NCBI RefSeq assembly: GCF_937616625.2
Contig: NC_065577.1
Coordinates: 3,451,001-3,515,000, forward strand
DNA: 64,000 bases
DNA from: Mercurialis annua
Lineage: Eukaryota; Streptophyta; Magnoliopsida; Malpighiales; Euphorbiaceae
Direction: 5' to 3'
The notes under the pieces are model-generated. The model saw nothing but the letters and a program-made list of their open reading frames with translations, ran no database searches and was not told the origin of the DNA. Positions 33,421-45,897 of the stretch are shown here, piece after piece (positions within the stretch are counted from its first letter, which is position 1; each line of letters begins with the position of its first letter). Position numbers and translations under genes: made by a program.

Positions 33421-34285
33421 TGTACGTTAGGATTAATCCATTAAATTTTGATATAATTGAATAGAATTAATATTAAAATTTCACTAAAGAAAAATAAATA
33501 TATTATTTTGCATAGAACATTAGAAATTGTTTACACCCAATCAAGTAGCATCTCTTTACGACTCATCGAAGCAGGAAAAGGCAAAGCTAGCGAGAAACTA
33601 TTGTTTTTCAAGTTAAAAGCATGCAAAAAAATGTCATCCAACTGCAAAAAATAGATAGTATTCTGTTTAACTCGTGATTATTTTTCAAGGCGGCAACATA
33701 TTCCTTTACAAATGTGACCGGAGAGAAAGAATGCGCGATTGCCAATGTTCTTCAACTCGACCCATGTTTTTGTTACCATATCAAGTTGATAAACAGTGAA
33801 TCCACATACTTCTTTTAGGCTTATGCCAAAATTATTTTGGGCTACAACGTAGAGATCATCGTCGTGGCCAATGAAGTAAGAGAAGAATAAATCTGTGCCG
33901 GGATATACACGACTCAAATTCATATTGAATGAAGCTATAGGTGTGAACTTAAGCTGTTCATCTTTGAAATCCATGGCAAAAAAATCTATTATTTCCGTGA
34001 AATTCGGATTTTGATCTTTAAAATCCTGAGGGTCATAACGTCTGGTTGAGTGAAAGCATAACTTTTCTTGAAAAATTGTTGGACAACTCATTGGCGGGAT
34101 TGCTTCCTGTTTGATGAGTTTTGCGTCACGGAGTCGACAGAACCAAGCAACACTATTATCATTGTCGATAAATAAAATAAAGCAATTAGGATCTTTCGGG
34201 GAGGCTGTTAAAAGGCAAAAGTTGCCGGAATCAGGATTCTCGAGGTCAACTTGGAATCGGAATGCGAACAGGAAAGGGAGTTCAA
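33421..34285 (-). pseudogene. DUF295 gene, 5'-truncated, copy 2
   Basis: The minus strand encodes about 200 residues of a DUF295 protein: FQVDLENPDSGNFCLL, VAWFCRLRDAKLI, then the same C-terminal propeller as copy 1 (FTPIASFNMNLSRVYPG). The N-terminal part, including any F-box, is missing at the junction near 34285. A TCA-to-TAA change at about 33678 ends the frame 48 codons before the end seen in copy 1. The open reading upstream to 34415 is antisense to the neighbouring plus-strand gene and is not part of it. Confidence 0.85.
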
Positions 34286-34322
34286 TCAGGATTCTCGAGG
34301 TCAACTTGGAATCGGAATGCGA
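34229..34322. repeat. 39-bp direct repeat at the junction of two truncated genes
   Basis: The words at 34229-34267 are repeated at 34284-34322, 55 bp apart (AATCAGGATTCTCGAGGTCA at each start). The second copy marks where the plus-strand gene joins the minus-strand one. This is the pattern left by template-switching repair. Confidence 0.8.
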
Positions 34323-35367
34323 CATATTGTGGAAAATTTTGAAGTATTTTGACGGCACCACGGACGTGGGTGCCGTTTTTGCAATATGGAATACCTGCAA
34401 GCTGTGGAGGAGCATAATTCGTTCCTTTCCTTCCTTTGTTCGTTACCCGCCCTCCGATCCCCGCTATCCTTATCTTCTATCGCTCAAAGATCAGACCTGT
34501 AGGTTCGTCCATCCTTTCTATGATCATACTTTCTGCTTAGAGTTTCCTGAATTATTAGATACGCATATTCGCTTCTCTAAATTCGGCTGGCTTCTTTTAA
34601 CTCGATCCGACTACACACACTTTTTGTTCAATCCCTTCACGAGACACAAAATCGACATCCCCGCTAACTTTATGCCGAAGAATCATTCTTCACAATGCAT
34701 CAAAATGTGTTTTGATGATCGCTGCATTGTTGGAATTGGTTCGCTCGGCCTCTTCTTATTTGTTCCTGGTCGATCTTGGACTCTATATATGTTTCTTGAT
34801 AATCATAGCTGGGAATCCAATTTGTATCCTAAGGAACTATTCCATGGTAGAGATTACGATATGGCTTTTCACTCTCATCCCGTCATACATAAAAACAAGT
34901 GTTATATTTTGGGATTAGATGGTCATCTTCTCGTATTTAATTTGAACACGGGAAAATTCGATTTCATCTGGAAGCCTTTTCTCCAAAAGAAGGCTGATTC
35001 CGTCTATAGAAGTTTCTTGGTCATAAATAAAGGAAAACTGCTAGGCATATTTGAGTTCGATGACCGAAACAAAATTCTGATTCGGGAGCTAAAATTATCG
35101 TCGAAAAGATGGCAGAAGGTGTCCGACATAGGAGACAAAATGGTGTATGTCAGTTATGGATCATCCTTCATCGGAATTGCTCCCACGGGAGTTGAAGGTG
35201 GCAAGATTTATTTTCCGCAAGTACTAAAAGATGAATCTGTTTTCTATTCTCTTACTAGTAGAAGATACCAATCGAGTTCGAATAGTTATTCAAGTAAAAT
35301 TCCGGTTGATGTTGAAGAACTCGCAAATTGTACTTGGATTGAGTCGTTGCCTTTTAAACAAAACTAG
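34284..35367 (+). CDS. F-box / DUF295 protein, 5'-truncated, stop codon supplied by a Helitron end
   Basis: The plus-strand frame has an F-box-like helix pair (CDILWKILKYFDGTTDVGAV then CKLWRSI), followed by a DUF295 beta-propeller (FNPFTRHKIDIPANF, YILGLDGHLLVFNL, SKRWQKVSDIGDKM, GGKIYFP) to the family's usual C-terminal CTWIES. F-box proteins of this type act as substrate adaptors of SCF ubiquitin ligases. The true start is lost: the frame runs upstream to 34111 only through antisense of the neighbouring gene. The TAG stop at 35365-35367 is part of the CTAG terminus of the Helitron beginning at 35364. It may be transcribed, but the missing 5' end makes function doubtful. Confidence 0.8.
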
Positions 35368-36806
35368 TTTCGCATTACGTGCTATGCACGTGGCTCGTAA
35401 CTTGACTCGTTAATGTATGCATTAATTATTTTCATTATTATGTAGAATTAATATTAAATTAATAATATATCTTATTTAATATTTAAATTAATAATTTAAT
35501 AATTTAGTATTTTAACTAATAATTAAATTTCTAATTATATATCATATTACAAAATAAAAAATATTAATTATTTGAACTTATAAAATAATAATTTTCAATT
35601 TTTTTGAATTCAGCGTCAACAACTTACACTCCATTGAAGCTAGTGATATAACTTGTAAACGGTCTACCATTTCACTTGAATAGACATATGTTCTTAACAA
35701 ACATAAGGAGCAACGTAAATAAAAACATTATAATATAATAAATTATACTTAGTTAAGCAAATAAATATAAAAATAAGTTAATTTTTGTTCATTTACTCAA
35801 GTCAAGCTTTTGGTTCGTTATAATTATATTTATATATTTTAAAATTATAATAAATGTTAAAGTTAGTTAGATTTTCTCTTAAAGTTGAATAATATAATTT
35901 TTTTCGATAATTAAGCCTCTAATATTTTTATTTTATTGTCTTTTTTTCTTCTAAATAGAATCTATTTTTAAAAACAAATTGCATATCTAAGGATTCTAAT
36001 CATAATATATCTTTAATAATTATATGCATAATTATTAATATCTATTTGTCTTTCTTTTTATCCTAAATAGTAATTAATTACTTTTTAGTTAGGAAATTTT
36101 TTAAAATTTTATATCACTTAATCTTGTTTGTTTATTTTAAATTAATAATTATTAGTATGAATTAGTTTTGATTTTTATCCTAACCCATCAATTTAAATGT
36201 TACATAAACAATAAGGATTGGGCAATTTTAATTTGTAGTTTAATCAAATCAAAAGTTTGATATCCCTATTTCCTAGTATGGTGTTGCTGGCAATATTTTT
36301 AACTATACTTCAATATTATTGCCTATAGGTGAGTTTATTGAAATTACACCAAGCACTTGCCTTCCTTAAACTGCCATGGTATGCGGAAACGGCTACAAAA
36401 TTGTGGGAACATATGTTTTTTTAACCATAGAAAATTTTGTGTAATAACTTCTTAATTAGAATCTAAAACATAAATGGCGGGTTGTCTTTATACAACTCAG
36501 TAAATTTTATAATTGTATCTATAAAATTGATTAAATATAAATTAAAATAATAGTATATATATTGACTAACGTAGAATTTTGATTTGTTTAGAACTAAAAG
36601 TTTGATATCCCAACTAATTTGGAGACATTGTAGCTATTATGATACAATCCTATTTTAATTAAAATTCTAATTATAATATGTCTTTAGTGATTAATTAAAT
36701 TACTAATTAGTTAATGACTATAAAACCTTTATTTAATAATAAATTTAAAAGGGTAATTTGGTAAATTTGCCTGTCCCCCCCTCCATCCGTGCTTTTATAT
36801 ATAGTA
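35364..36806 (-). mobile_element. Helitron unit 7
   Basis: Its 5' part carries TATATATAAAAGCACGG and GGGGGACAGGCAAA (36765-36806). The 3' end CTAG at 35364-35367 abuts the F-box gene, with hairpin CCACGTGCATAGCACGT. This is the array's outer 3' end. Confidence 0.78.
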
Positions 36807-38540
36807 CTAGTTTTTCGCCACGTGCTACGCACGTGAGTGACATTAATATGACCCGTTACATCTTTCTTTTGTATAGTCTATATTTATATTAATTATTAAG
36901 ATTAATTTGATTAGTACTTAACTTTTTGAATTTCTATAATTTGCTCGAAACTCCTGATAGACTCATATTCAAATTTCATTGCTTAAAGACCTACATTTTC
37001 ATAATATAAATACTTAGCATATAAATACGCCGATACAAAACTTCAACTCATAAAAATTATAAATTACAAATTACAATTAATTTCAGAATCTTTGATAGAG
37101 AATTAGCGACGAATAATCAGATTGAAACCCTAAGTTAGCTATTTACCTGATTGCGAAAGATAACGAAATCAGAAAGCGGATTTAAAATGAGCTGGAGCGA
37201 TTAGTCATAGCTGGATGCTAAAATTAAAAGGTAAACAAAATAAGAAACTGAAACATTAATAACAAGTACATTATAATTATAGAATCAAATATGATCGTAC
37301 AACATGAATTGAAAAGCACACAATTCATTACCAATTTACCATGTACCTAAACTATATAATTCATAACTATAATTTGCTTCTAACCTATGTAGCTTAATGT
37401 AACTTTAAAATTGTAATGGAATCAGACCAAATTATCAATCAACAAAAACAGAACTGAAAATACCTTGTCAATTTGAAGGAGTAATTTATAAGATTTGGAA
37501 AAAAGCTTCTTGAAAAGTGCTCGCCATAAAACGTCGAAGCATGGTCTTCGTCAAGTAGATTAACGGTTTCTTAGCAATAGTGAAACCATATTAAACATAG
37601 TTCATTAATATAAAAACAAAGATAACTCCTATAAAAAATAAACAACTATATAATTTCTCACTTTAGATTTAGATTTTTAGTAAAACTATACTAACCAATT
37701 TATATAATTTATATTAAAATTGAATTCGTTTTTTTTTTTGTCAATTTGATCTTATCATGTACTCTTATTCTTGTAATGGATTTAGTTTATTAGAATTGTA
37801 CTTATACTTAACTTGTTACTTCTTTATTTAAATTAATATTCCTATATTCTAATTATATTATTTTATTTAAATTAAACTTTTAAATATTTTTATTTTGTTA
37901 TATGTTATTTTTTTTTTTTGAGGAATATTTTGTTATATGTTATTATTATTATGTTTTATTTAAACGAAATTATAGTACATGAATAGTATTTAGTTCAAGT
38001 GATCTATTATTAATAAATTAAAAATATCTGAATATATATCTTTTAATACCTTCAAATTGACTAAGCCGCAATTTTTTTATAAGCCATCATGTGATATTTT
38101 TATACACTTTTTTACATCTGTTGTCATATTTAGGGTGAAAAGAGACCTTTGTCAAAAATATGATCAAAACTAAACTCCAATCAAAATTAAGCTTTGCTTG
38201 TTTTATTCCAACGTTTTTCTGTGTTTGCTACAATATCTCTTTAATAAGAATTAGTCTTAGAATTTGAATAAAGCACTAACTAATTAGAATTTGAATAAAG
38301 TACTAACTAATCTACTGAAGATTGCTTCTATCTATAATCTATTTTTGCCGTAGTTATATTTGTATTAGTTAACTGTTTTTAGTTTTATATTTTCTAATAG
38401 TAATCTTTTTATATTTTCTAATAGTAATTTTTTTATATTTAATGCAGATGTTATTAGAATTAAACTTGTATTAACATTGTAATTTTTTTAATTATAAAAG
38501 ACTATTATCGTAATTTTGCCTGTCCCCCCCCCTTCCCACA
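36807..38540 (-). mobile_element. Helitron unit 6
   Basis: CTAG lies at 36807-36810, preceded on the minus strand by hairpin CACGTGCGTAGCACGTG and GGCGAAAAA. The 5' signature is at about 38511-38540. The 5' end TATATAAAAGC just below belongs to unit 7. Confidence 0.75.
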
Positions 38541-40367
38541 TTCGCCACGTGCTACGCACGTGAGCGACATTCATATGATCCGTTGTATATTTAATAATAA
38601 TTAAAATATTAAATAAAATAGTTTAGTTGTTAATGAATTGTGATTGGTAGTACGCGTTACGCACGTGACTGGTAATAATATGACCCGTTATTTAATTTTA
38701 ATATTAATTAAATTATTAAATAAAATGTTTATCTATAAATAAATTATTATAAAATATTTTAATTTAAATAATAATTGTAGCATGTAAGCAATATTTATAT
38801 GAGTAACTTTATATATAAACACACACACAAGAGAGCAATAGATTTACAAATTAAAACAAAATAAACATGTTTTAAAATAAAATAAACATGTTTTAGTATA
38901 TATTGGTGATTGGAGCAAATTTAACAAGAAAAATATAGATAATTTCATAAACCCACTTATTCGGTGTATTATTATTGTCAAAATTGCTTATTTTTAGGGG
39001 AATATATGCTCTATCAAGCTTATGGTTTAAGCATTCAATAAACAGACATATAAAATTATGTTAATAATTTGATAATAACTTGCATTATACAGACATATAA
39101 ATTGTAATTACAATCAATAAAATTATAATATATAAAATTTTAACCAAATAAATTTAATAAAACCAAAAATCGTCTATATATATATGTAAAAAGAATTACC
39201 TCAATATCAACTATTAATTTCACTTCCATTTGAAATTTCACTTTCAATTGTATCAATTTGTAGAGAATCCATATTTTTATTCTTTGTTACTTCCAAACGT
39301 GATTTTTATTGACTTTTTTTTTATTGTATAACAAATTTGAAATATCAAATGATTGTGTTAATAAATATTTTTTAAGAATACACATATATATAGGAGCAAT
39401 CCCTTTTCAAGTAGTTATCTATTTAAATACTAACTTCTAATAATAATATAATGTTTATAAATTTCGGCAGTGAAAATTTGAAATAGAATTTGATGATTAA
39501 GAGTTGGTGGTTTCCTATTAAAATACTAACATTTGTTTACTATGTATTTTTATCTTAATTATATTGTTATTAGAATAGCATTTCAGTTTCTTTTTTTTTT
39601 TGAGAATAATGAAAATTTCATTAATAGAGAAATAAAAATACAACTTGATCATATATTGAATAAATCAATACATTCAAGCAGTACAATAAGAGAATATCAG
39701 TAAAATAACAGAAAAGTATATCTAATTTCTTCAATCGCATTGACGGAGCTCTTTGAATATACAACTCGGCGATCCGTCCGCTCCACTCGAAGGTTATTTT
39801 AAACCACAAATCGACTCTTTGGTCTTTGAATGAGTCCGATTGAGAGAATATTAAAAATAAGATTTCTACTGATAGCACTTCAGATCTACACTCCGTAGAT
39901 AATTCCATCAAAAAAATAGCAAAACCCATAAAGGGTAAGAACCAGAACTCCACAAAGGAAGACAAAACATCCATAAAGGAAGAAATAAAAATACCAACAG
40001 ATCACAGATCTGTGATTATTGACGCAAAATAAACTAAATACGAGATTTGAACAGAAAACGAGAAGGTAGGGAGGTGATTTTGAACCAAAAAATGGCCAAA
40101 ATCACCTCCCTCTTGTTGCGGCTAGGGTTTTTAAAAAGAAAGAGAGAGTTTGCATTTCAGTTTCATTAAGACTCTAACCCTACACAATTCTCAACTACCT
40201 GCACGTTTTTATTCGTTGTTTTAGCTAATCTATACAATTCTCAATAAAATTCTTATATTTCTAATTATTTTATCTTTTCAATTATAAATTATACCCTTAA
40301 TAAAGCCTATTAGCGTAATTTTGCATGTCCCCTCCCCCTTCCCACATATAAGATAGTTATAGATAGA
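38541..40367 (-). mobile_element. Helitron unit 5, carrying a retroposon
   Basis: The 5' end starts TCTATCTATAAC directly next to the CTAG of unit 4. The 3' hairpin near 38543-38562 is intact but the CTAG and linker are lost. A poly(A) retroposon is inserted at 39591-40151. Confidence 0.7.
39591..40151 (-). mobile_element. Poly(A) retroposon with a 5' hairpin, copy 1
   Basis: A 13-bp target duplication gcatttcagtttc (39578-39590, 40152-40164) encloses a minus-strand insert ending in a poly(A) tail, the mark of target-primed reverse transcription. Near its 5' end is AACCCTAGCCGC, then a hairpin with GGGAGGTGATTTTG paired to CAAAATCACCTCCC. A 117-residue open frame (39621-39974) has no known domain. 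It is a LINE-derived or LINE-mobilised retroposon. Confidence 0.75.
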
Positions 40368-40591
40368 CTAGCGTTTCGCCACGTGCTACGCACGTGAGCG
40401 GCATTTACATGACCCGTTATATTTATTAAATATTAGCTAAATTATAAAATTTAATTTCTTAGTTTTTAATATACTATTATAAATTAGATTTTTATTTTAG
40501 TTGAAATCGTAGCACGTGAGTGATTTTATATGACCCGTTATATAAATATTAAATAAAATATTTAGTTTGCAGTAAATTATATATATATTTA

Positions 40592-40640
<49 letters not shown>

Positions 40641-40957
40641 GTTTTTTGTATTAAAGATTAATTTTATAATGATACCTACATCGATTTAAGTCCGTGAGTT
40701 ATTATAATTAAGTGAGTGCCTCAACACACCCAAAAAAATACATAAAAGTATATAAAGGACATCAGGCATGATAAATCAGTGTTAGTCGTGACTTTTTCTT
40801 CGTATATGATTTATATTTATAAATTGATATACTTGAAGTTTGCTTTGATTAGAAGTTTACATTGTTCAGAATTCCAATGGTACTAAAGCTTTTTATTTAT
40901 TATTTAATTAATTATTAAAAACTAATATCGTAATTTTGTCTGTCCCTCCCTTCACAT
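40368..40957 (-). mobile_element. Helitron unit 4
   Basis: The CTAG at 40368-40371 has a complete hairpin. The 5' signature is at about 40925-40957. A second degenerate end (GTAGCACGTGAGTG) lies at about 40507. An AT run covers 40580-40636. Confidence 0.7.
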
Positions 40958-41935
40958 TTATATACGCACGTGAACGATATTCATATGACCCGTTATATAA
41001 TTATATATTTTTATTTATTTTATTTTAGTAATATATTATTATTATTTATATTTTATTAGGATTGTAATTGTCTAGTTTGATAGTTAAATCAGTGTGTATT
41101 AAAAATCACAATTCTAGTTTTATACTGAGTAAAACAATTTTGTTAGAATTTTAAGGACATATTCGTATTTATTTTATAATTTTTTATGTTAAAATTAAAT
41201 ATTTAAAGTTCTATTTAATAAAGTCTTTCAAATAGAGTCCTAGAACTTTCAAATTTAATCACTTAGTCCTATTTGTTGCAGAAATATCATTTGAACGGAA
41301 AAATGTACATATGTGTTTTAAATTACATATGATTTTTTTGCATGAATTTGTTGTTGAGGAAGCAATAAAATTATATATGTGTAAGTATTTCGATTCTTTT
41401 AAAAAAAAACTCATAATTAATTTATATTATTAAATTTTTATTTGCAATTAAACAATCCATGGTTACTTAAATAAATAAATTTATGGAAGACAATTTTAAT
41501 TTACTAAATTTTAATTTTACATGTATTTTAATTATTGAAGGATAATTTATTGAACCACAACAAACAATCATCACTAATATACATAAATTAATATATGATT
41601 GTTACTGTTTTTTTGACAAAGAATTGTTAATGTTGATCGGTCCATTTTTGTTTAATTCTTCTAAATCAATAATTTTATAAACAACCACCATTAAAGTTGC
41701 ATATAATTTTATAAACTGAGGCAACAATTTTTTCAGCCGAGCCAATATCAGTGTTGTCACTAACTCTCGAAGCAATAAATTCTTTAAGAACACTACACAT
41801 TATCAAAAAAATTCAATCACCACAATATTAAATATATATTTTTAAAATTGAATACTCAGAAAAATTAAACTAATAGATATTTAGAAAATCTAACCTTGCA
41901 ATCAAGTTGAAACGATATCATATAATTAGCGAGCC

Positions 41936-42029
41936 TATGAGATGAATTAATGCTGAATTAACAACACAATACTTTAGATTTATATGAGATGAATTAATGC
42001 TGAATTAACAACACAATACTTTAGATTTA
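41936..42029. repeat. 47-bp tandem duplication
   Basis: Two perfect copies of a 47-bp unit beginning TATGAGATGAATTAATGCTG lie end to end. Confidence 0.85.
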
Positions 42030-42137
42030 TATTGTTTAATGCACTTATTATATAACTCAATCTCATGTATTTTCAATGCTTTTTTTTTATAACTCAAACT
42101 CTTATATTAAAGAGTTTCTATTTGTATGAAATACATT

Positions 42138-42643
42138 AATAGTTGGTCATTATCTCCTTTCATTCACTATAATCGGGCTAAGATCTTTTGCTAGAATACA
42201 ATTTCGGCAATTACGGCAATTAGACTATTTTACTATAATAATTAGAGTTCTTTAATTAAAATAACATTCCTAATAGAATTTGACTTCTAATTAATTCTAC
42301 ATTTGCTTTATAAAATTGAGTTATTTTTTTATTAGAATTAGATTTGTACTTAACTTCGTAATTATTTTAATTAGTAACGGCTAATATTGTAATAGTTGGT
42401 CATTATCTCCTTTCATTCACTATAATCGGGCTAAGATCTTTTGCTAGAATACAATTTCGGCAATTACGGCAATTAGACTATTTTACTATAATAATTAGAG
42501 TTCTTTAATTAAAATAACATTCCTAATAGAATTTGACTTCTAATTAATTCTACATTTGCTTTATAAAATTGAGTTATTTTTTTATTAGAATTAGATTTGT
42601 ACTTAACTTCGTAATTATTTTAATTAGTAACGGCTAATATTGT
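42138..42643. repeat. 253-bp perfect tandem duplication
   Basis: The unit 42138-42390 (AATAGTTGGTCATT... to ...AATATTGT) is repeated at 42391-42643, apparently without mismatch. Its right edge is the Helitron 5' signature. Confidence 0.88.
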
Positions 42644-42687
42644 AATTTTGCCTGTCCCCCCCCCCCCTCCCACATATAAGATAGTTA

Positions 42688-44925
42688 CTAGCATTTCGCC
42701 ACGTGCTACGCACGTGAGCGGTATTTATATGACCCGTTATTTAAATTAAATATTAATTAAAATATTGTAAATAAACAATTTATTTCAAATACATTATTAT
42801 AAACTATTTTCATTGTATATATATAAATACATATTATTAAATAGAGTTTGTATCTTTAATAATTATTTTTATATTATATTATAATATATAAATTTATTTT
42901 ATTAGATTTATTTTTCAATTATAAATTATACCTTTAATATTGAAAACCCCCACCCCCCACCCCCACCCCAAATAGATATAGACTATATGTCCCGTTCTTT
43001 AAAAATTTGAATGAATAATATACATTTAGTTAATTATTTTAGTTAACTACTCAAACTTAATTAATTAAGGTATTAACTTTTATTAAATAGAGATAAAAAC
43101 TTTTCAAGTTTAATAATAATAATAAAATAGATTAAATTATTAATATTTTTTGTTATATGATCCATGAGATTTTCTGAACGGATCTCAACTATAAGACGTC
43201 ACCTTGAAACCTTTCTCCACATTCAGACTAATTCTCACTTGAGTAGTGTAGGTCTCTTGCGGAAAGCAGACTCTTACCTCAAATTTTGAATGCATATATG
43301 AGTATGGTTCGAATCCGCGATCTCACTTAAATCAGAAGAACGTCTTATCAACTCATCTACACTTTAGAGTTATTAAATTATTAATTATTTTTTGCTCGTC
43401 ACTATATTAGAGTACACATAACAATAAAGTTCTTAGCTATAAAAGATTTATTTCATGAAAATAGATAGAGTTAATTTTTAGTGTTTGCCATCCTTTTTGA
43501 CTTTAATTAGATGTAGGACTCCTCATTTATATGCCTTCATATAAGGTGTTTAGTATTAATAAAGAGATAATACAAAAATAATTTTATAATCTGGATATTT
43601 TTAAATTTGTATTTATGAAAACTATATTATTTGTATTTATATACGAAATTGATATAGTACCATAGGTTAATTGGTCGATGCATATAGGAATAGCTATGCG
43701 TTTTTACTTCAAATCATATATGCTTGATACATTATTGTCTTTTCAGAATCAAACTGTTAACTTGTATTATTCTTTTATTGTACTATTATTATATTGATAT
43801 TAAATTCCTTTTTAATTTAATTTCTCTATTACAATTATACTTCTATTGGAATAATTTTTTTCTTTAATTTATCTTTTCTCAATACAATTAGACATCTATT
43901 GGAACTAAACTCTTTAAATAAGGTAAATGCTTATAAATAATTTAAATAGAATAATCTGAATAAAGAATGTCATCATAATGAAGAAAAATTAATAAAAAAA
44001 TAGAATATAATAGATATATTTTTATTTAAATCTATAATAAAAATAAAAATTAGTAATCTATTGTTAATAATTTAATTATTTATTTGGTTCGGGGTTGTGA
44101 GGAAATAACTTGATCAAAATTTTGTAGGACAACAGTCAAACTATATCATTTTTTTAGGGAACAACTATATCATCTATGATTATAGTATTTTAATAAAATT
44201 AAAAATGAATGTATAACTGTTAAACTTGAATATATGACAAAGCAAATAATGAAGGTAGATTTGGTCAATATTTTTTTATTAGAACACTTTTTGATATTAA
44301 ACATATTTCCGAGAATAAACACCATACTGCCTATCAAAACTACAATATTTTGTGGCAACCAAACAGAGTTTATAAAATTAATCAAAAATTCAAAATTAAA
44401 CTAACATAATAAAAGATAATGTTAATGTCAATAATAAATTATATTCCTTTTACACCAATCTCTGTTCGAGTTTGCAAATCAATTAGAATTTAAAATTTAA
44501 ACTGACATAATATGAGATAATATTAATGTGGATAAAAACTAACATACCTTTACCTTGGAAATAAATAAAAGTTGGAAAAGGAATGAGTATTTGCAAAAGG
44601 CAACACAGCCGTTGAACTACACAATTGAAGCAAAATTAAAGTCACCATTTGATCAATGATAATTTTCAAGCAATGAAATTATATACGTATTTCTTTAATT
44701 AAAGTTAAATTCCTATATAATTTCAAACTCCTATTTGACTCTATCTTAGAATTAAAGAGGTAGTATTTTATGTGACAATTACAACTCAAAACACGTTATT
44801 TTATTAAAATTAGATATAAATTAATTTTATTAGCTTTATTTTTCAATTATAAATTATACCCTTAATGAAACCTATTACGGTAATTTTGCCTGTCCCCCCC
44901 CCCCTTCCCACATATAGTATAGTTA
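42688..44925 (-). mobile_element. Helitron unit 2, carrying a SINE
   Basis: The CTAG end is at 42688-42691. The 5' signature (ggcaaaatta side) is at about 44880-44920. A tRNA-derived SINE sits inside at 43153-43372. Confidence 0.8.
43153..43372 (-). mobile_element. tRNA-derived SINE
   Basis: The minus strand shows a box A-like TAGATGAGTTGATAAGACG and a box B-like CGGATTCGAACC, about 220 bp long. A roughly 20-bp target duplication, TTAAATTATTAAT...TTTTTTG, with one base difference, flanks it at about 43133-43152 and 43373-43394. Confidence 0.7.
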
Positions 44926-45897
44926 CTAGCGTTTCGCCACGTGCTACGCACGTGAGCGACATTTACATGACCCGTTATTTAAATTTAATTTAAATATTAA
45001 TAAAATACTAATTTTATTAAATAGATTGTTATACATTATTTTCATTTAAATATAAATTATATCACGTTCGTGATATTGATATGACCCGTTATATATATAA
45101 TATTAATTTATTATTATCACTTGCTACACACACGACGACATTCATATGACCCGTTGTATGTATTAATATTAATTAAGATTAATGTTATAGTTAGCTATAT
45201 GTTATATAATGATCAATGTTATAGTTAAATACTAACTTTTTGATATATTTTAATTACTGATTTATACTATTCTTAATAATTAATTAAATTAATATATCTC
45301 ATTGTGAATAAAAATTGGACAATGAATTGCTGAAGAATACCAATTACGTAGTGATATTTGGTCCATGTCTATTTTAATGTACCTATGCTTCAAAATAGTT
45401 TTTATGAAAATAGAATATTTATTAATTTAATTATAATACCATTTACAAATCTAGTTAGAGTGAAATCATACAATTTGGATGCTGGGCTATGAACGCACTC
45501 ATAAGGGGCTTAGCATTCCATATCCATACTATAAACAACTTTCAAATAATGGGCCTTACGTATTAAATCTCGTTTGCCTACAATCATTTGAAAGTTATTG
45601 TTTGAGTCCTATTTAACATCTAAATCCCTTTAAAAACAGTTTCGTATAATTTTGTAGCTGTTCTTTTTGTAGTTGTGCTACATTGAACTTCTATATTTTT
45701 TATTTCTCAATAATTGAAATTAAATTCTAATATAAGTTGGAGTTAAATTCTTATTAACTTTAATTTTTAATAATACATGTACCCTTAATGAAACCTATTA
45801 ACGTAATTTTGCCTGTCCCCCCCTTCCCACATATAAGATAGTCATAGATAGATAGTTATAGATAGATAGATTATAGATAGATAGATAGATATAGATT

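Larger units (their letters stand above)
40958..42687 (-). mobile_element. Helitron unit 3, with internal tandem duplications
   Basis: Its 5' signature is at about 42640-42687. The 3' end is damaged: only half the hairpin (TACGCACGTG) is left near 40963 and CTAG is missing. It holds the 253-bp and 47-bp tandem duplications. Confidence 0.65.

Noticed and set aside
34200..34330. Bidirectional promoter between two divergent DUF295 genes
   Set aside because: Both genes are cut within their coding parts here, leaving no room for a promoter. The arrangement is a rearrangement joint.
33678..34415. A single 245-residue minus-strand gene overlapping the plus-strand F-box gene
   Set aside because: The first 40 or so residues are the antisense of the neighbouring gene and the duplicated junction word; real homology starts near 34285.
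34111..35367. A complete 418-residue F-box protein starting at 34111
   Set aside because: The first 55-60 residues are antisense of the DUF295 gene on the other strand. The family match begins only after the junction.
39621..39974. 117-residue frame as a host gene
   Set aside because: It lies wholly inside a poly(A) retroposon with target duplications and shows no domain.
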